From Epiperipatus broadwayi (lineage: Eukaryota; Onychophora; Udeonychophora; Euonychophora; Peripatidae), in NCBI GenBank assembly GCA_028023455.1, contig JAQFVV010007261.1:55215-119214 (forward strand): a stretch of 64,000 nucleotides of DNA, read 5' to 3'. The notes under the pieces were generated by a model. The model did not search any database. It saw nothing but the letters and a program-made list of their open reading frames with translations, and was not told the origin of the DNA. Positions within the stretch are counted from its first letter, which is position 1, and the number at the start of each line of letters is the position of its first letter. Shown in pieces: positions 35,467 to 47,131 of the stretch. Made by a program: the position numbers and the translations under genes.

Positions 35467-37244
35467 TGTGTTGGCACATAATAGTTTTCTGTAAAAATTA
35501 TTAAAATAAAATTATTCGTTAAAAGAAAATAATATCTAAAAGTTTAAGAGTTTTTTTATTGCAGTTTTAGAAAAATGTAAAATTAAAAATCAAAGAGTTT
35601 TTTGAAATAAAGGTTGCAATTAATTAATTAAAAGTGGGAAGGGGGTTTGCATTAGAAAAGTCAAGTTAAAATTTAAAAGTTTATTAAAAGTTTTTGCTAA
35701 AAACTATTAATTCTTAGTTTTATGGGCAAAATTAAAAGAGGTTGATTTTCAAATAAGTTATAAATGATTGATTAGAAAAAAGAAAGAAAAAGTTGAAGCT
35801 AAAAGTTTAAATATATAAATATCTTTTTATTTAAGTTAAAGAAAAAAAAGTCATCTTAAAAACTAAATAGTGAATTGATCTTAAATTATATATGTGCATA
35901 AGTGACAAATTAATATGAATTTGTTAGTGAAATATATATTTGCGATTGTAAATATAATAAATGTATGCGGAAATTATCATTAAAAAACACAGCGATGGCT
36001 ATTAATTAAAAAATGTAAAAATAACATGTTTGCGAAGGCTGCTAATTAACATCTTCAACAACAGGATTAAAAGCTTATATTCAGGAATGCAATTAAAAAC
36101 CAGAAAGGAATGTCAACAACAGATATTGCCAGTGGACATCAAAATGACAACTGGCCTTATGTATAATTAGTCCAGTTTTTCATCAGATGAGCAATTGAGA
36201 TTACAATTTAGATAGTGCAGTTGAGATTACAATTGAGATTGTGCAGTTGAGATTAAATCAGTCAATAATGCAGTATTAAAAAATATCAGAAACATATGAC
36301 TGTCTCTAGCCTGAGTTCAGTGAAACAGCAAAACCTGCCAGTGAAAATAATGCTTGCATAACAACTTGAAATTTGCCATCAATATTTAACTCTCTACAAG
36401 AATAGTGCCAATGAATAATAATAAAACTCCTCAAGAAAATGACCCAGATGGCTGGAAATATTCATACTTGAAGAAGCAACCAGAAAGAAAACAAAGTTCT
36501 AAATTCACGTTCAAAAATCCTAGGTAATAACATTTTCTTATTCTCATTTATAAAGTAGCCATCACATTCGTAAAGCCTCTGAGAGTCGAGAAATAAGATC
36601 TCTATATCATACATAGACAAACAACTAATGTGTGTATTTTAAATGTCAAATATTGTTTTATGCTTTGTTATATGATATTATAATATGTGAATTAATATGT
36701 GCGTGATCATTGTACCAGTGTAGTATTAATTAAATAAGATTTATAAAAGTATTTAAAGTAATATAATAAGTGTTAATTAAAATAAATTGTCTTTTAAACT
36801 AAAGCTTAATCTGTCAGTCAATTCTTTTGCCACTAGTTAAGGAATAAGTTGTTATTGAATTAAAAATATATTGAGCTAGTTAAGGGATTTTTTGAGTGCT
36901 GGATTATGGGCCTAGTCTCCAAACATTGTTAGTTCTGAACTAGCTGACACCCATGGTTACTCCAAATGAAATAAAGGGTTTGGATAGTAGGGTTTGAATC
37001 TAGCAGTCGAGGTGGACCATGATCAGGAAATGTCATCGTGTTATGCGTTGCATAGTTCGGTCTGATTGTGGGTATTATTGACAGCTCTGCTATCAATAAT
37101 ATTCTCCACTCTGCTCGAACGTGCTGGTTCCTTCACATGATATTTATAATATAAGATTATAAATTTATTATAATGTAGGTTTAAACACAGTTAAACCTAG
37201 CATTAAGAGTATGTTGGATCTCACTGCATATTGAACCTAGTACA
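35467..37244 (+). repeat. 3' LTR of the older element
   Basis: Diverged second copy of 27171-29002, including the small tandem array (about 36188-36258) and the TATA region. It ends AACCTAGTACA at 37244. Confidence 0.75.
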
Positions 37245-39098
37245 ATAAATAGTTTATATTTTAAGCAGAAAGAAAGGACTCCATTTTCTTTGTAGAGCTG
37301 TTACTATCAGAGACTATAAATTGTTAATTTCACTATGCTCTGCTAAAAAGGCAACAATTTGCTATCTTTCTCCATGATGGAGCATCAATGTTTGATCCAC
37401 CAAAGGTTGAAGCTACAACCAACATTGCCCTAACAAGCTTAGTATAACAAACAGATATCATAAGCCGCTAAAAAGAACTCGCCTTCATTCCAATTCAAGT
37501 GCTCCAGTCCAGCTATAGGAATATCATTTTATATTGTATCCCAACTAAATAGAAGATGCTATAAGCTGCTAAAAAGAACTCACCTTCATTCCAACTCATG
37601 TATCTCTAGTCTAGCTATATGAGGAACATTTTAATATCAATTAAAATTGCAGAGCTCTGTGTAAAATTCAAAATGATCATTATTTTTTTTAAAATAGAGG
37701 TTAGCTAACTACATTAATAACTGAAACACAGGCTTGTTATATACCTGTATTAATGTAAACTCTGTTTTAATTTTTTATGAATAATATTCGAATACTATAA
37801 ATGACCTACTTTTGCTAATTTTCTTTATTAACTTAAAATTTTGCTATATAACTTAATCACTGCGGTTATATTTATTTCTCTTTTGCTTATTTTAATTATT
37901 ATTAACTATGTCTATATTTCAAAACGGCATGCAAAATGTTTTTTTTTTTTAGAAGTTATTATTTAAAATTGTTGTATTATTATTTATTATAGCATCATTT
38001 TTGTGCACTGTTTCGAAACCTTATTTTATAAATGATGGCGACTCTTTTGTGCTCATTGTTATTTTGTCATTTATTAATTAATTAATTAATGTAAATATAA
38101 AATGTGGCTTATAAATCCAGATTTGCAGCCTTCACTTATTAAGTTACTAAAAATTAAACCTGCTTGGAGTATAATCATAAGTATATTTTTCTTATTAAAA
38201 TATTTGTAAGTCCCTTAAATATACTTTCCCCTTTAAGAGTTTATTAATTCTAGATAACTGAAAATGATTGAAGAGGATAAAGTAAAATTTATATGTATAT
38301 TCCAATCAGAAGCATATACGTATTTCTCATGCTACAGAATAATTTGCTCTTTTGATCAAGGTGATAAACTAGTGTTTACATGTAATATGGTATTCAATTT
38401 ATAATATACTTCGGCTTGGCGAATGTGGAATTTAGCAATATTTTATCTTTTGCTGTTTTGATATATATCAAGATGGAGCCATGGTGAGTCCAGCCCATAT
38501 TCTTCTTTTATGGTAGTGCAGTAGCTAAGCCTGAGCTGATGGCTAGGTGAGCATGTCAGCATGCCACTTTTTATGAACCAAATCAAGGTTCTTGTCAGCA
38601 GCATGATGATCGGTCATTGGGTAAACCGATGTTGGTCACAAAAACCCTAAAATATATTCATCCATCTGCAGAGCAACTTTACTATTATATTTACCTGTGC
38701 ATAGTGCATTAGTAAAATCTTTATAGCCAACTTCTACCTCCTTAATATGCAGTCTTCGGCATTGAGCCGAAGCATTCTTGAAAACCCATTCAATCTAAAG
38801 CTATCTGGGATGCATTATACACCCATATCAAATATATAAATTTGTCATAATCAGATGTATTATTAAGTTTTACTCCATGTTTGGTTTGATTACATGCATA
38901 ATAGCCACGCAATTTGATTATGAAATGGCATAACTAATAAGTGGAACATAGTGATTTATTATATAGTATAATATTTGGCTCCATTAAATAATAACCATAA
39001 ACTTATTTTACTGACGTATCAATGATTGTTGTACAATTTCTTAGATTAATGTTGCTTAGTCAATAAATGCATTTCCTACGCTAAATAATGGTTTATGT

Positions 39099-39142
<44 letters not shown>

Positions 39143-40020
39143 GTCAATAAATATATTACTAATTTATCATATATCAATTTCTGTTTCATTGTTAAATCAA
39201 TCAATTCATTAATTGATTATAGCTATTCATTAGTAAAGCCCCCTTTTAATTAAATATATTAGATTTTATCATGGGGACGTCTCTAGTATTTAAATTTGTT
39301 AATATATATAAGTCCCTGAGTCTCATTGTCTTCCCTGCTTTGCTAGTGGGTCGGATTTAAGAATAAATTCTCATGTGCCATCATTATATGTTATTCATTA
39401 GGTGTTTGATCTGGGGCTTAGGGAATGGGTTCGAATTCAGGTTGGTCCCTGATCTAAATCTTGGGCTTGACTGGGTTTGAATTACATTTTGTGAGTTCCA
39501 GCTCATGTTAGATGGATAAACATGTTTTGACCGGTACAATATATACGTACAATGCATCTGCATTTCAAAAGAGCCCCATTGTGTTTTGATAGGTCATTTG
39601 CCATTTATTCCCACAACTTGATTTCAATTATGGATGAAATATATCTTGTAAAATGATTTAGATTAGCTGATTAACAGCCAACTCAGTTGACATCTATTAT
39701 ATTTTGGCAAATATATAACTAGCTATTTTCAAATAGCTAAATCAAATATAAAATCATGTTCAAGTTTTTACCATTTGACCTTTGACAATCTAGGTGAATA
39801 ATACATTTGGTGTTCTTTTAAAGTAGCAGTTAGAGAGGCCTCTGTGCTGCAATTAGCTTGTAAAAATCTTTTATTTATCTTATACTCACTATATTAAAAA
39901 AACTTTAAAAATGTCTTCACAAGATAATATCTATATTATGTCCTTTATAACAGTTGTTTTATTTGTAAAGAAAAAATAATTGTTATAAAATATTTATAAT
40001 GAATGGGGATTATACATCAA
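37245..40020. other. AT-rich sequence with patches of unknown repeat
   Basis: A 35-40-bp motif with AGCTGCTAAAAAGAACTC(A/G)CCTTCATTCCAA occurs twice (about 37464-37500 and 37562-37598). Less AT-rich patches at about 38470-38830 and 39310-39540 look like decayed repeats. The latter has a box B-like GGGTTCGAATTC near 39428, but no full tRNA fold. No gene supported. Confidence 0.4.
39103..39139. repeat. (TA)n microsatellite
   Basis: About 18 TA units. Confidence 0.9.
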
Positions 40021-40219
40021 GAAAATGATTGTTTCTGCAATCACAATTGGGTTTTTTATATTTAACTTGAAATAAAAGAATAGGGCGTCCAGGAATTAAT
40101 TAAATTAATCTTTTGTTATAAAAAATGTGGATTAACCTAATTAATTTCTGGGTTCTCTGCATGTTTATTTCAAGTTAAATATAAAAAACCCAAGTGTGGT
40201 TGAAGAAACAATTATTTTT
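40021..40219. mobile_element. Foldback (hairpin) element, family 2
   Basis: The left arm (40021-40110) is the imperfect reverse complement of the right arm (40130-40219) with a loop of about 19 bp. The core TTTTTTATATTTAACTTGAAATAAA is perfectly mirrored. There is no coding capacity, and the structure fits a foldback MITE. Confidence 0.7.
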
Positions 40220-41159
40220 TTGGATTTTGTTTCCATAGTAAATAAAAGTTAAATATTTTTATATGTATTGTTATTTAGATGTTAGCATTAAGCTTGTAAT
40301 CATAGATTTGTATTTATGTCAGTTTTAAATGATGATAAAAACTTTTGTTTGAAAGTAAAATTATAAATATTACTTTAAACTTTGTTTATAATAATGCTGT
40401 TCATCTACACACTGCTATGTATTCAAGAAACAAAATAAGCTATCTAAATTACATTAATGTCCTGTTGAATTGTTAGTCATTTATAAGAAATATGTCAAAT
40501 TTGAACAATTTTTTTTGGAATATTAATATATTAAATCTTTTTTAAAAATTTTTTTTCTAACTTCAGTAAACGAATTTAAGTGAAACAAACCACGAAACAA
40601 AATTTATATTTATATGCCCTCTTTTATACATTACTGAGAACTTTTTTTTACCTTTTTTAAAAAAAATTTTTTAGAAACTTATTTGAAATTTGATAGCAAA
40701 ATATATTTCATCCACTCAATGTGCTTTAGATTTAAGAAACTAAATGAATTATCTAAAATATTTTAGTATCATATTACATTGCCAGTAATTTATATCATAT
40801 GTACTAAATTTCAACAAATTTAATGTATATAAGTGTATTAAAGCTTGCTTTTTAATGTTTTATTCTGATTTAAATAAAACTGTTTACAAATAAACAAACA
40901 GTGATTGTAACTTAATTAAAAGTGTTTAATAATTAATAGTAACAAACTACAACATTTAGTATTTATTAATAAAAAACTGAAGGAAAATAAAATCACAAAA
41001 AAACTTGTTTTTACAAATAATGGCAAAGATGAAATTTTGTTTAATTAAATGGAAATTGATTTTTAAAACTGCTGGAATGTTAAAATATATATTTTTTTGT
41101 TTTAATTAAAGTTAATATATTAAGATTACAATACTATGATTTCAAATCTCTTAATAGTT
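40220..41159. other. AT-rich sequence, nothing recognised
   Basis: No gene or element boundary supported. Confidence 0.4.
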
Positions 41160-42060
41160 ATACAGTCTATTTTGAAGAATATTTATTAAAATTCAATAAC
41201 AATGAGTAGATTATGTTGTGATAATAGGGAGATTAAATTGAGAAGAGTATATGACAGTGTGACTTTATATTTTCAAAATTTTTTATAACAGATTTGAAAG
41301 AAGCATTTTGTGAATTAAAATGTGAGGCTAAGGAAGTAAAAGTGAATGGATATTATTTAAGTCATCTAGATTTTGCAGATGATGTAATTGTTTTTTTTTT
41401 CAATAATGCTTCAGAGTCTTAGGAAAATTTGCAAGAGTAAATAGGTGAAAGTAAAAAAGGTAAATGGTCAACATATTTTCCAATAAGCAAAAAAATAAAG
41501 ATTGATAATAATGAGAATAATCTAATAATTACAAATATATTGGTCAAATTATTAATAGAGATAAAAACATAATGGTTGAAATTGGTCATAGAATTAACCT
41601 TAAGTGCATTGTTTTGGTAGAAATAATTTGACATTAGAAAGAAATATGCCTATGTGTTTGAAGAGGAAGGTTTTTAGTAAATATGTTTACAAGATCTTAA
41701 TTATGAATCTGGGACTTGGACACCACTTACCAGAAAGATATAGAGATTCAGATTACTTAATGAAGTATTCAGAGGTATATGTTAAGAATAATAAAGATAT
41801 TGAAAATAAAATACATAGATGAGGAGAGAAATGTATTAATTTTATCACTGAAAGTATTAAAAAACTGAAGTGGAGCTGGGCTGAATATATTTTTAGAAGT
41901 GGATGGATAGATGAAATCTTAAACTGGAATTTTAGAGATTGCAAAAGACCTAGAAAGAAATGACATGTGAAATGGATGGATGAAATAAGGAAGTGTGTTG
42001 GTTGACATGGAGATGAGAATCTGGAAATCAAGAAATGTTTGAAAATGATGATGATAATGA
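41160..42060 (+). mobile_element. RTE-type LINE, copy 4, 3' fragment, decayed
   Basis: By-eye alignment with the 29.1-kb RTE starts near 41160-41180 (GAAGAATATTTATTAAAATTC) and runs to an ATG/ATA tail near 42045-42064. It keeps LSHLDFADDVIVF and CLKRKVFSKYV, but has several frameshifts and stops and an internal loss around 41690-41880. It is 5'-truncated within the RT domain. Confidence 0.8.
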
Positions 42061-42479
42061 TCAATAATATAACTATTTTGTAAAATGTAAATCCACATTT
42101 CTCTATTGTAATGAAATCTTACCTTTCAATTCTGAAACAAATGCATAACATGATGCTTTTGCTCTAAAGCTGGCTATTTTTTTTTTTTTTTTAAAAAATT
42201 ATCTTCTTAATTATCAGAATAATTTTTAAAAGTTCTGTTGTAATGACTTTTTAAATATATACTAATGAATGTTTGTCTGATGGTTTATGATGATGGCATT
42301 TTACTTAGTTATATGGTGGCCTAATTACTCACTGCAACAATAAATCACATCTTACATATTTTTAAATACATAACATACAGGTTAGTATGTAATCTTATGT
42401 GATGTATCTTCAGGTGTATATATTATACAAAGTTGAAGGTATATTTAAAAATATATAAGTGAAAAATAGTCTAACTACA
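42061..42479. other. AT-rich spacer
   Basis: Nothing recognised apart from T/A homopolymers near 42178. Confidence 0.4.
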
Positions 42480-43435
42480 ATCTACTAATAAATTTATCTA
42501 ATAACAATAAATAATAATTCCATTCTTACTCAAAAAAGGAGAGAGACAAACAAAGACTTCTTTAGAAAGAGTTTCTTTCAATCTCTTAAAACTTATCTCT
42601 GATTGGCAAATGTGTCCATATATAGAACATGCTGATTCATTTTTCTGTTTACCAGATATTTTATAATGTTGTCTTTTAATTTCTTCAGCAGAAATTTTTT
42701 TTCTGAAATAGTTTAATACTATTTCTAATTGCAGCTGTCTAATATATTTTATTCTCTGCCATATTTTCAAACAGAAGCAATTAATGTTGCACTTCTTTAA
42801 AGTGCCTTTAAAATAATCCTTATAATGTTGATGATATCTAGTTCTTCCACAAAATATATGCTATCTTCAACCATAAACTTTATTTTAATTAGTTAATCCT
42901 TCATTATTCATGCATTTCATATGTCCAACTCAACAAAGGTATGAATTTACAACAGTATCTAGAGTATCTTATTCAGCAAGTTGAAAAATATGTTGGTTAG
43001 TTTTATGATCTTGCTATTATATTTTTAAAATTTTGCAAAACATTTTTAAATGAAACTTTTTTAATGTTTTTATAATGCTATAATAGGAAGTTCAAGTTTT
43101 ACTTCCACACAATAAATTAGATAAAATATCAGCTCTATATGTAAATAATTTAATTTGAGTAATTATTTCCATGTGATAAAATAGTCTAACATCTAAGTCA
43201 TCCTATCTATTTATAATACTTCCAATGTATTTAATCTAGTTTACATTCTTGTGTGGATACTCGTCAATGTTACAAGTTGCTGAAGATTGTTTTTTTCATT
43301 ATTGAATGACAAAAAACAAGTTTTTTAAACAATTAATAAAGGAAATCTTTTATACTGCAGTCAAAGCATTAAGTACATTCTGTAAATCCCCTTTGACCTG
43401 GGAAAAATAGCACAATAATGAGCATATTGTAAATC
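42480..43435 (-). pseudogene. LINE RT end and C-terminal domain
   Basis: From right to left in broken frames: LQYAHYCAI (the catalytic YADD box, mutated), a linker, YLGSIINRDD-like and LLCGSKT segments, then the open frame at minus 42770-42498. That frame is charged and ends with CSIYGHICQSEISFKRLKE. The C-x2-[YG]-H-x-C pattern resembles the C-terminal zinc-finger-like end of this LINE type. It is not a host zinc-finger gene. Confidence 0.65.
43423..43435. repeat. Target-site duplication, left copy (13 bp)
   Basis: CATATTGTAAATC, identical to 46211-46223. It lies at the left edge of the Penelope-like composite and belongs to the interrupted LINE. Confidence 0.8.
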
Positions 43436-44030
43436 ATATAATAACAACATTTCACTTTCCTTACACTTTAAAGCAATATATATTTATTTATTGTTTACCG
43501 TTTCAACTGTTCCTAGCAGTCTTTGTCAGACGTACAAAATTTAAACATTGTATCAATACAAACATATTTCATACATATATCTATTATAATCTTACAATTT
43601 TATCACCTTACTTATTAACACTACTTTATTAATTAAACTTACTATTCTATAACTTTTAACTTGTTAATTCTATTTTATCCTTTTTTTAAAATTTTTATTC
43701 TTAATTATTATACTTATTCACCTTTTACCTTTGCCATAAATTTAGAAATTCAATGTAATATTTATGAAATCTTTCTTATATTATACTATTCATATATTTA
43801 ACCTTATTTTTTATTTCATTTATTTATTACATATTATCTTAATTTTTTGTACCTTATTCCATTCCTTAATTCCTTTTTTGTCCATATTTTATTCCTGCTT
43901 CTTTCATTTACTTAATTTTTATAAAATGATTTTTATATGTATTTTTTATTTCTTCTTTTATTCTCTAATTTTTCTCTCTTACCTCCACTATTTTCTCCAT
44001 CCCATCATCTTTCCTACTTCCTTTTTCTGA
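43436..44030 (-). repeat. Inverted arm: Penelope-like 3' region, left
   Basis: This is the reverse complement, with modest divergence, of about 45590-46148, for example CCATCATCTTTCCTACTTCC against GTAGGAAGATGATGGG, and CATATAATAACAACATTTCA at the outer edge. It contains about 45 bp (43496-43540) that the right arm lacks. The hydrophobic open frame at 43764-44030 is spurious. Confidence 0.85.
43500..43529 (-). ncRNA. Possible fossil hammerhead ribozyme core
   Basis: On the minus strand, CTGACAA is followed by a stem GACTG/CAGTT with a 7-nt loop and then GAAAC. The hammerhead core is CUGANGA, stem II, GAAA. The base expected to be G in CUGANGA is A here, so it would be inactive. Hammerhead motifs are known in the terminal regions of Penelope-like elements, which makes the location apt. 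Stems I and III were not verified. Confidence 0.35.
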
Positions 44031-44746
44031 TGTGATGTGATGTATTGTGGATTCTCCATAAACGGAGTCAAGAATATTCAGCAATTATGCCCAGATAAAC
44101 CTGTTAGCCACTTTATTCTCCATCCCCCACTTTAAATTTTCCCATATTCTGCTCCATCCCATTTCCACAACATAATCTTTGTCAACTCTATAAATTTTAT
44201 ATCTAAATCCCCTTTATCTTTTCCAAACCCAGCATAAAAAAAAAATAATTCACTTTCTTTATAATCACTTTTTTTCATACTTATTCTTCCATAACTTCAT
44301 TATATGTCCCCTTTCTGTTATCAAGCATTTACATTCAATTACCAAATGCCTAATATTTTCTATTCCTTCCTTACATAATTTACAAAATAAATCACCCATT
44401 TTTTTACATTTAGATGTATATTCTCTTGTAGCTAAAGATTCCATTCGAGCCTTAAATAATAAACTACTTTCCTTACTATTATCATATATTACCTCACACC
44501 TAATATTCTGTTTATTTCAATATATATTTAAACTTTTTTTACTCTCCATACAATTTCTCCATCTCTCTAACTCCCTATTCTTTATTAATAAATCTATTCT
44601 TTTATCCTATTCCTTACTACTACAACCCTCAACAATCCTCTTAACACAATCATCCCATCTTTGGTATAAATATACTGATATAAATTCTTTATCCAAATCT
44701 TTTGCATACCACTTCCTCTATTATCTATTATACAAATTATTTATTT
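44031..44746 (-). pseudogene. LINE C-terminal fragment, second LINE family
   Basis: Minus-strand translation from about 44700 to 44265 gives one nearly continuous frame: a W-rich start (YAKDLDKEFISVYLYQRWDD), then NKQNIRCEVIYDNSKES, LLFKARMESLATREY, and the zinc-binding-like CKLCKEGIENIRHLVIEC (C-x2-C-x8-H-x4-C). This is the C-terminal end of a non-LTR retrotransposon protein of a family different from the surrounding LINE. The 3' untranslated region runs to a CATCA(CATCA) type tail near 44031-44045. Two stops are visible. Confidence 0.75.
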
Positions 44747-45483
44747 ATTTATTTTATTTTTTACCTTTTCAATGTAAAAAACAGTATATAGAAAAATGGG
44801 CATTAAACATGCAGTGAATTGGGGTTCTAATGTGGATAAAAAGCATAAGATTAGTACTATAAGTTCTAAGATATATAGAGCAAAATATTATTGTGATGAA
44901 GGAGAGTAATATGATAAAGAAATACATAGAATAAAGGAAGATTTCAAGAAAAATGAATATCTAGAAGTGGTAATAAAAAAGAACATGTAAAAGATAAAAC
45001 AATTATATCAAAATGGGGAAAAGGAAGAGGGGAAAATATAAAAAAGAAGGAATACATAGGAATAAAAATTAATGATAGTAGTATAATAAGGGGAAATAAT
45101 AATGTTATTAGAAAAATTAATAAAGAATTAAACAATGATATTACAATATAAAGTAGTGAATAAAAAGAAGAAAAATATAATGGGATATTTTAGATAATAG
45201 GTTTATAAGTGCAGAAAAGAAATATATAAATGGGGTTTATCAGATAGAATGTAGGAAATGTAAGGATAAATGGATTACAAATAAATATGTAGGTGAGACA
45301 AAAAATCAATATATACTAGGTTAAAACAAATACGGCAGAGGATAACTGGTATATATGAATTTTATGGAAACAGGTCAGAAGTTATGCAAGTAGTAGAAGA
45401 GAAAGAAAAATAAGGGAGGCAATTTTAATAAAGAAAATAAAACAAAATATTAATACAGATGGGGGTTTAAAACAATCTTAGTA
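44747..45483 (+). pseudogene. Penelope-like RT thumb plus GIY-YIG endonuclease
   Basis: Penelope-like elements encode an RT joined to a GIY-YIG nuclease that nicks the target. Here the frame first shows TVYRKMGIKHAVNWGS (VYRK at 44784-44795) and SSKIYRAKYYCDEGE, the conserved Penelope RT thumb pattern. After a stop come EIHRIKEDFKKNEYLEVVI, more stops, and then the nuclease: GVYQIECRKCKD (45232 onward), NKYVGET (45283-45300), RLKQIRQRITG with the expected arginine, REAILIKKIKQNINTDGG with the expected glutamate, and a stop at 45478-45480. At least three stops and two frameshifts are present. The RT palm and fingers are missing, so the copy is 5'-truncated. Confidence 0.82.
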
Positions 45484-45589
45484 TAAATAAATATAAAAAG
45501 GGTAAACAATAAAAAGTGAAAACTAATAAAAATACAATAAATAAGTAGTGTGTAGAATAGGTAATATAGGAAGCTGTATATAAATATAT

Positions 45590-46148
45590 AAAAAAAAGAA
45601 GTAGGAAGATGATGGGATAGAGAAAATGGTGGAAGAAAGAGAGAACAAGTAGATAATAAAAGAAGAAAAAAATACATATAAAAATAATTTTATAAAAATT
45701 AAGTAAATGAAAGAAGCAGGAATAAAATATGTATAAAAGAGGAATTAAGGAATGGAATAAGATAATAAAAAATTAAGATAATATGTACAGATAAGTGAAA
45801 TGAAAAATAAGATTAAATATATGAATATAATAATATAAGAAAGATTTCATAAATATCACATAGGATTTCTAAAATTATGGCAAAGGTAAAAGGTGAATAA
45901 ATATAAATATGATAATAATTAAGAATAAAAATAAATAAGAAAAATAAAGGATAAAATAGAATAAAAAAGTTAAAAGTTATAGTATAGTAAGTTTAATGAA
46001 TAAATTGATATTAATAATGAAGTTGATAAAGTTGTAAGATTATAATAGTTATATGTATGAAATATGGTTGTATTGATATAATGTTTAAAGAATAAATAAA
46101 TATATTTTGCTCTAAAATGTAAGAAGAGTGAAATGTTGTTATTATATG
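45590..46148 (+). repeat. Inverted arm: Penelope-like 3' region, right
   Basis: Plus-strand 3' untranslated region of the Penelope-like element, mirrored at 43436-44030. It is purine-rich on this strand. Short frames on the opposite strand (for example 45450-45677) are spurious. An extra purine-rich stretch (46149-46210) follows before the target duplication. Confidence 0.85.
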
Positions 46149-46210
46149 TTATATAAAAAAAGCAAAAATAAAGAAGGAAAGATGAAGAGAAAGAATTGAA
46201 GATTATATTA

Positions 46211-46223
46211 CATATTGTAAATC
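46211..46223. repeat. Target-site duplication, right copy (13 bp)
   Basis: CATATTGTAAATC, identical to 43423-43435. Confidence 0.8.
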
Positions 46224-46975
46224 CAGAATCCAAAGTGAAAACATTTTTATTTTTGCTTTATGCCAATTTAAATGAAAATTCCATTATGAAACATGTATTG
46301 TATTTTAATTCCTCTTTGATTAGGCTGCTGGCAAACAATTCTAACAATTACTATCTTAAAATTAAAAACAGTGTTGAAGCATGTTAGCATCAATTTTTAT
46401 TATAAATACTTCAGATTTTCTATCTGCTATAATAACAGTTCATTTCTTTCTATCTTGGAGAAGCTCTATAATACAAATACATTTTTGAACAAACAATTAA
46501 TTTCAAATAATTCCATAGATTTATTTTATTAACTGAATCAAACATCTTGATCAAATTAATAAAAGTAATATATAAATAACTTTTTTGTTTTTTGTATTTG
46601 CCTGGCAACAAAATCAATATTTATAATACCTATTTATACTCTAATTAAAGAAACGAAGTCTCTGGTAACCATTCATCTATGACTGGAAGCAACTTTTTCA
46701 ATAAAATTGTCAAAAACACTTTTGCTGTAAAGGTTAATAGAGATATTTTATGATAATTATTGCAAGCTTATCTATTATATTTGTTTTTAAGAATTATAAC
46801 AATAAAACATCTTTAAGATCTGGTGGCACAATGATGGTGGGTCATATATTCCTAAAAAACAAATTCAAAATCTTTGAAGCAATTTATCCCCACCAATGTT
46901 TTAAAATTTGGTTTGGTATTTCATCAGGAACTACAGATGAATATTGAAATTATTTCATGGTCAAAAAATAATGCA
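46211..46975 (-). pseudogene. LINE reverse transcriptase, N-terminal part, broken
   Basis: Read right to left on the minus strand: PDEIPNQILKHWWG (substrate-side RT block), VPPDLKDVLLL, LLKKLLPVIDEWLPET in shifted frames, a VARQIQ-like stretch, and KMFDSVNKINLWNYLKL, matching the consensus AFDSVNR-x-x-LW box with the first catalytic aspartate. Several stops and frameshifts are present. It continues after the insertion at 43435. Confidence 0.7.
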
Positions 46976-47047
46976 AATGAATAAATATAAAGTTTAACTT
47001 AACAACTTAAATAGGAAGTAAGCATCATTTATTATTCAAAGAACTGT

Positions 47048-47086
<39 letters not shown>

Positions 47087-47090
47087 CTGT

Positions 47091-47131
<41 letters not shown>

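Larger units (their letters stand above)
27171..37244 (+). mobile_element. Older LTR retrotransposon with nested RTE
   Basis: Direct repeats of about 1.8 kb (27171-29002 and 35467-37244), each starting TGTGTTGGCACATAAT and ending GAACCYAGTACA, bracket an interior. The interior holds a plus-strand gag remnant and, inserted ahead of it, an RTE LINE (29096-32415). Without the RTE the interior is about 3.1 kb. No pol domain was recognised. The LTRs have diverged by many substitutions and indels, so the element is older than the one at 9.5 kb. No matching target duplication or clear primer-binding site was found. The identification as LTRs rests on length, TG/CA ends, shared TATA region and the enclosed gag. 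Confidence 0.75.
43436..46210 (+). mobile_element. Penelope-like composite with inverted ends
   Basis: A 2.8-kb insertion flanked by a perfect 13-bp duplication. Its right part (about 44747-46210, plus strand) is the 3' portion of a Penelope-like element: RT thumb, GIY-YIG endonuclease and 3' untranslated region. Its left part (43436-44030) is an inverted copy of that same 3' region, so two 3' ends face outward. Between them lies a fragment of another LINE (44031-44746, minus). Known Penelope insertions often carry direct or inverted terminal copies and variable target duplications, which this matches. Nothing intact remains to move it. Confidence 0.82.
42480..46975 (-). mobile_element. LINE (Jockey/CR1-like), split by a later insertion
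   Basis: Minus-strand LINE whose RT-encoding part lies at 46975-46211 and whose C-terminal part lies at 43435-42480. The 2.8 kb between them is a separate insertion (43436-46210) flanked by a 13-bp direct duplication. With the insert removed and one duplicate kept, the RT sequence runs on through the box that should read YADD. The element is 5'-truncated near 46975 and heavily mutated. Clade assignment is tentative. Confidence 0.8.

Noticed and set aside
42498-42770. Small host zinc-finger protein
   Set aside because: It lies exactly where the C-terminal domain of the interrupted LINE is expected and is collinear with RT remnants upstream.
43764-44030. Hydrophobic 88-residue frame suggesting a membrane protein
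   Set aside because: Composition effect of the pyrimidine-rich inverted arm of the Penelope-like composite; not preserved in the mirrored arm.
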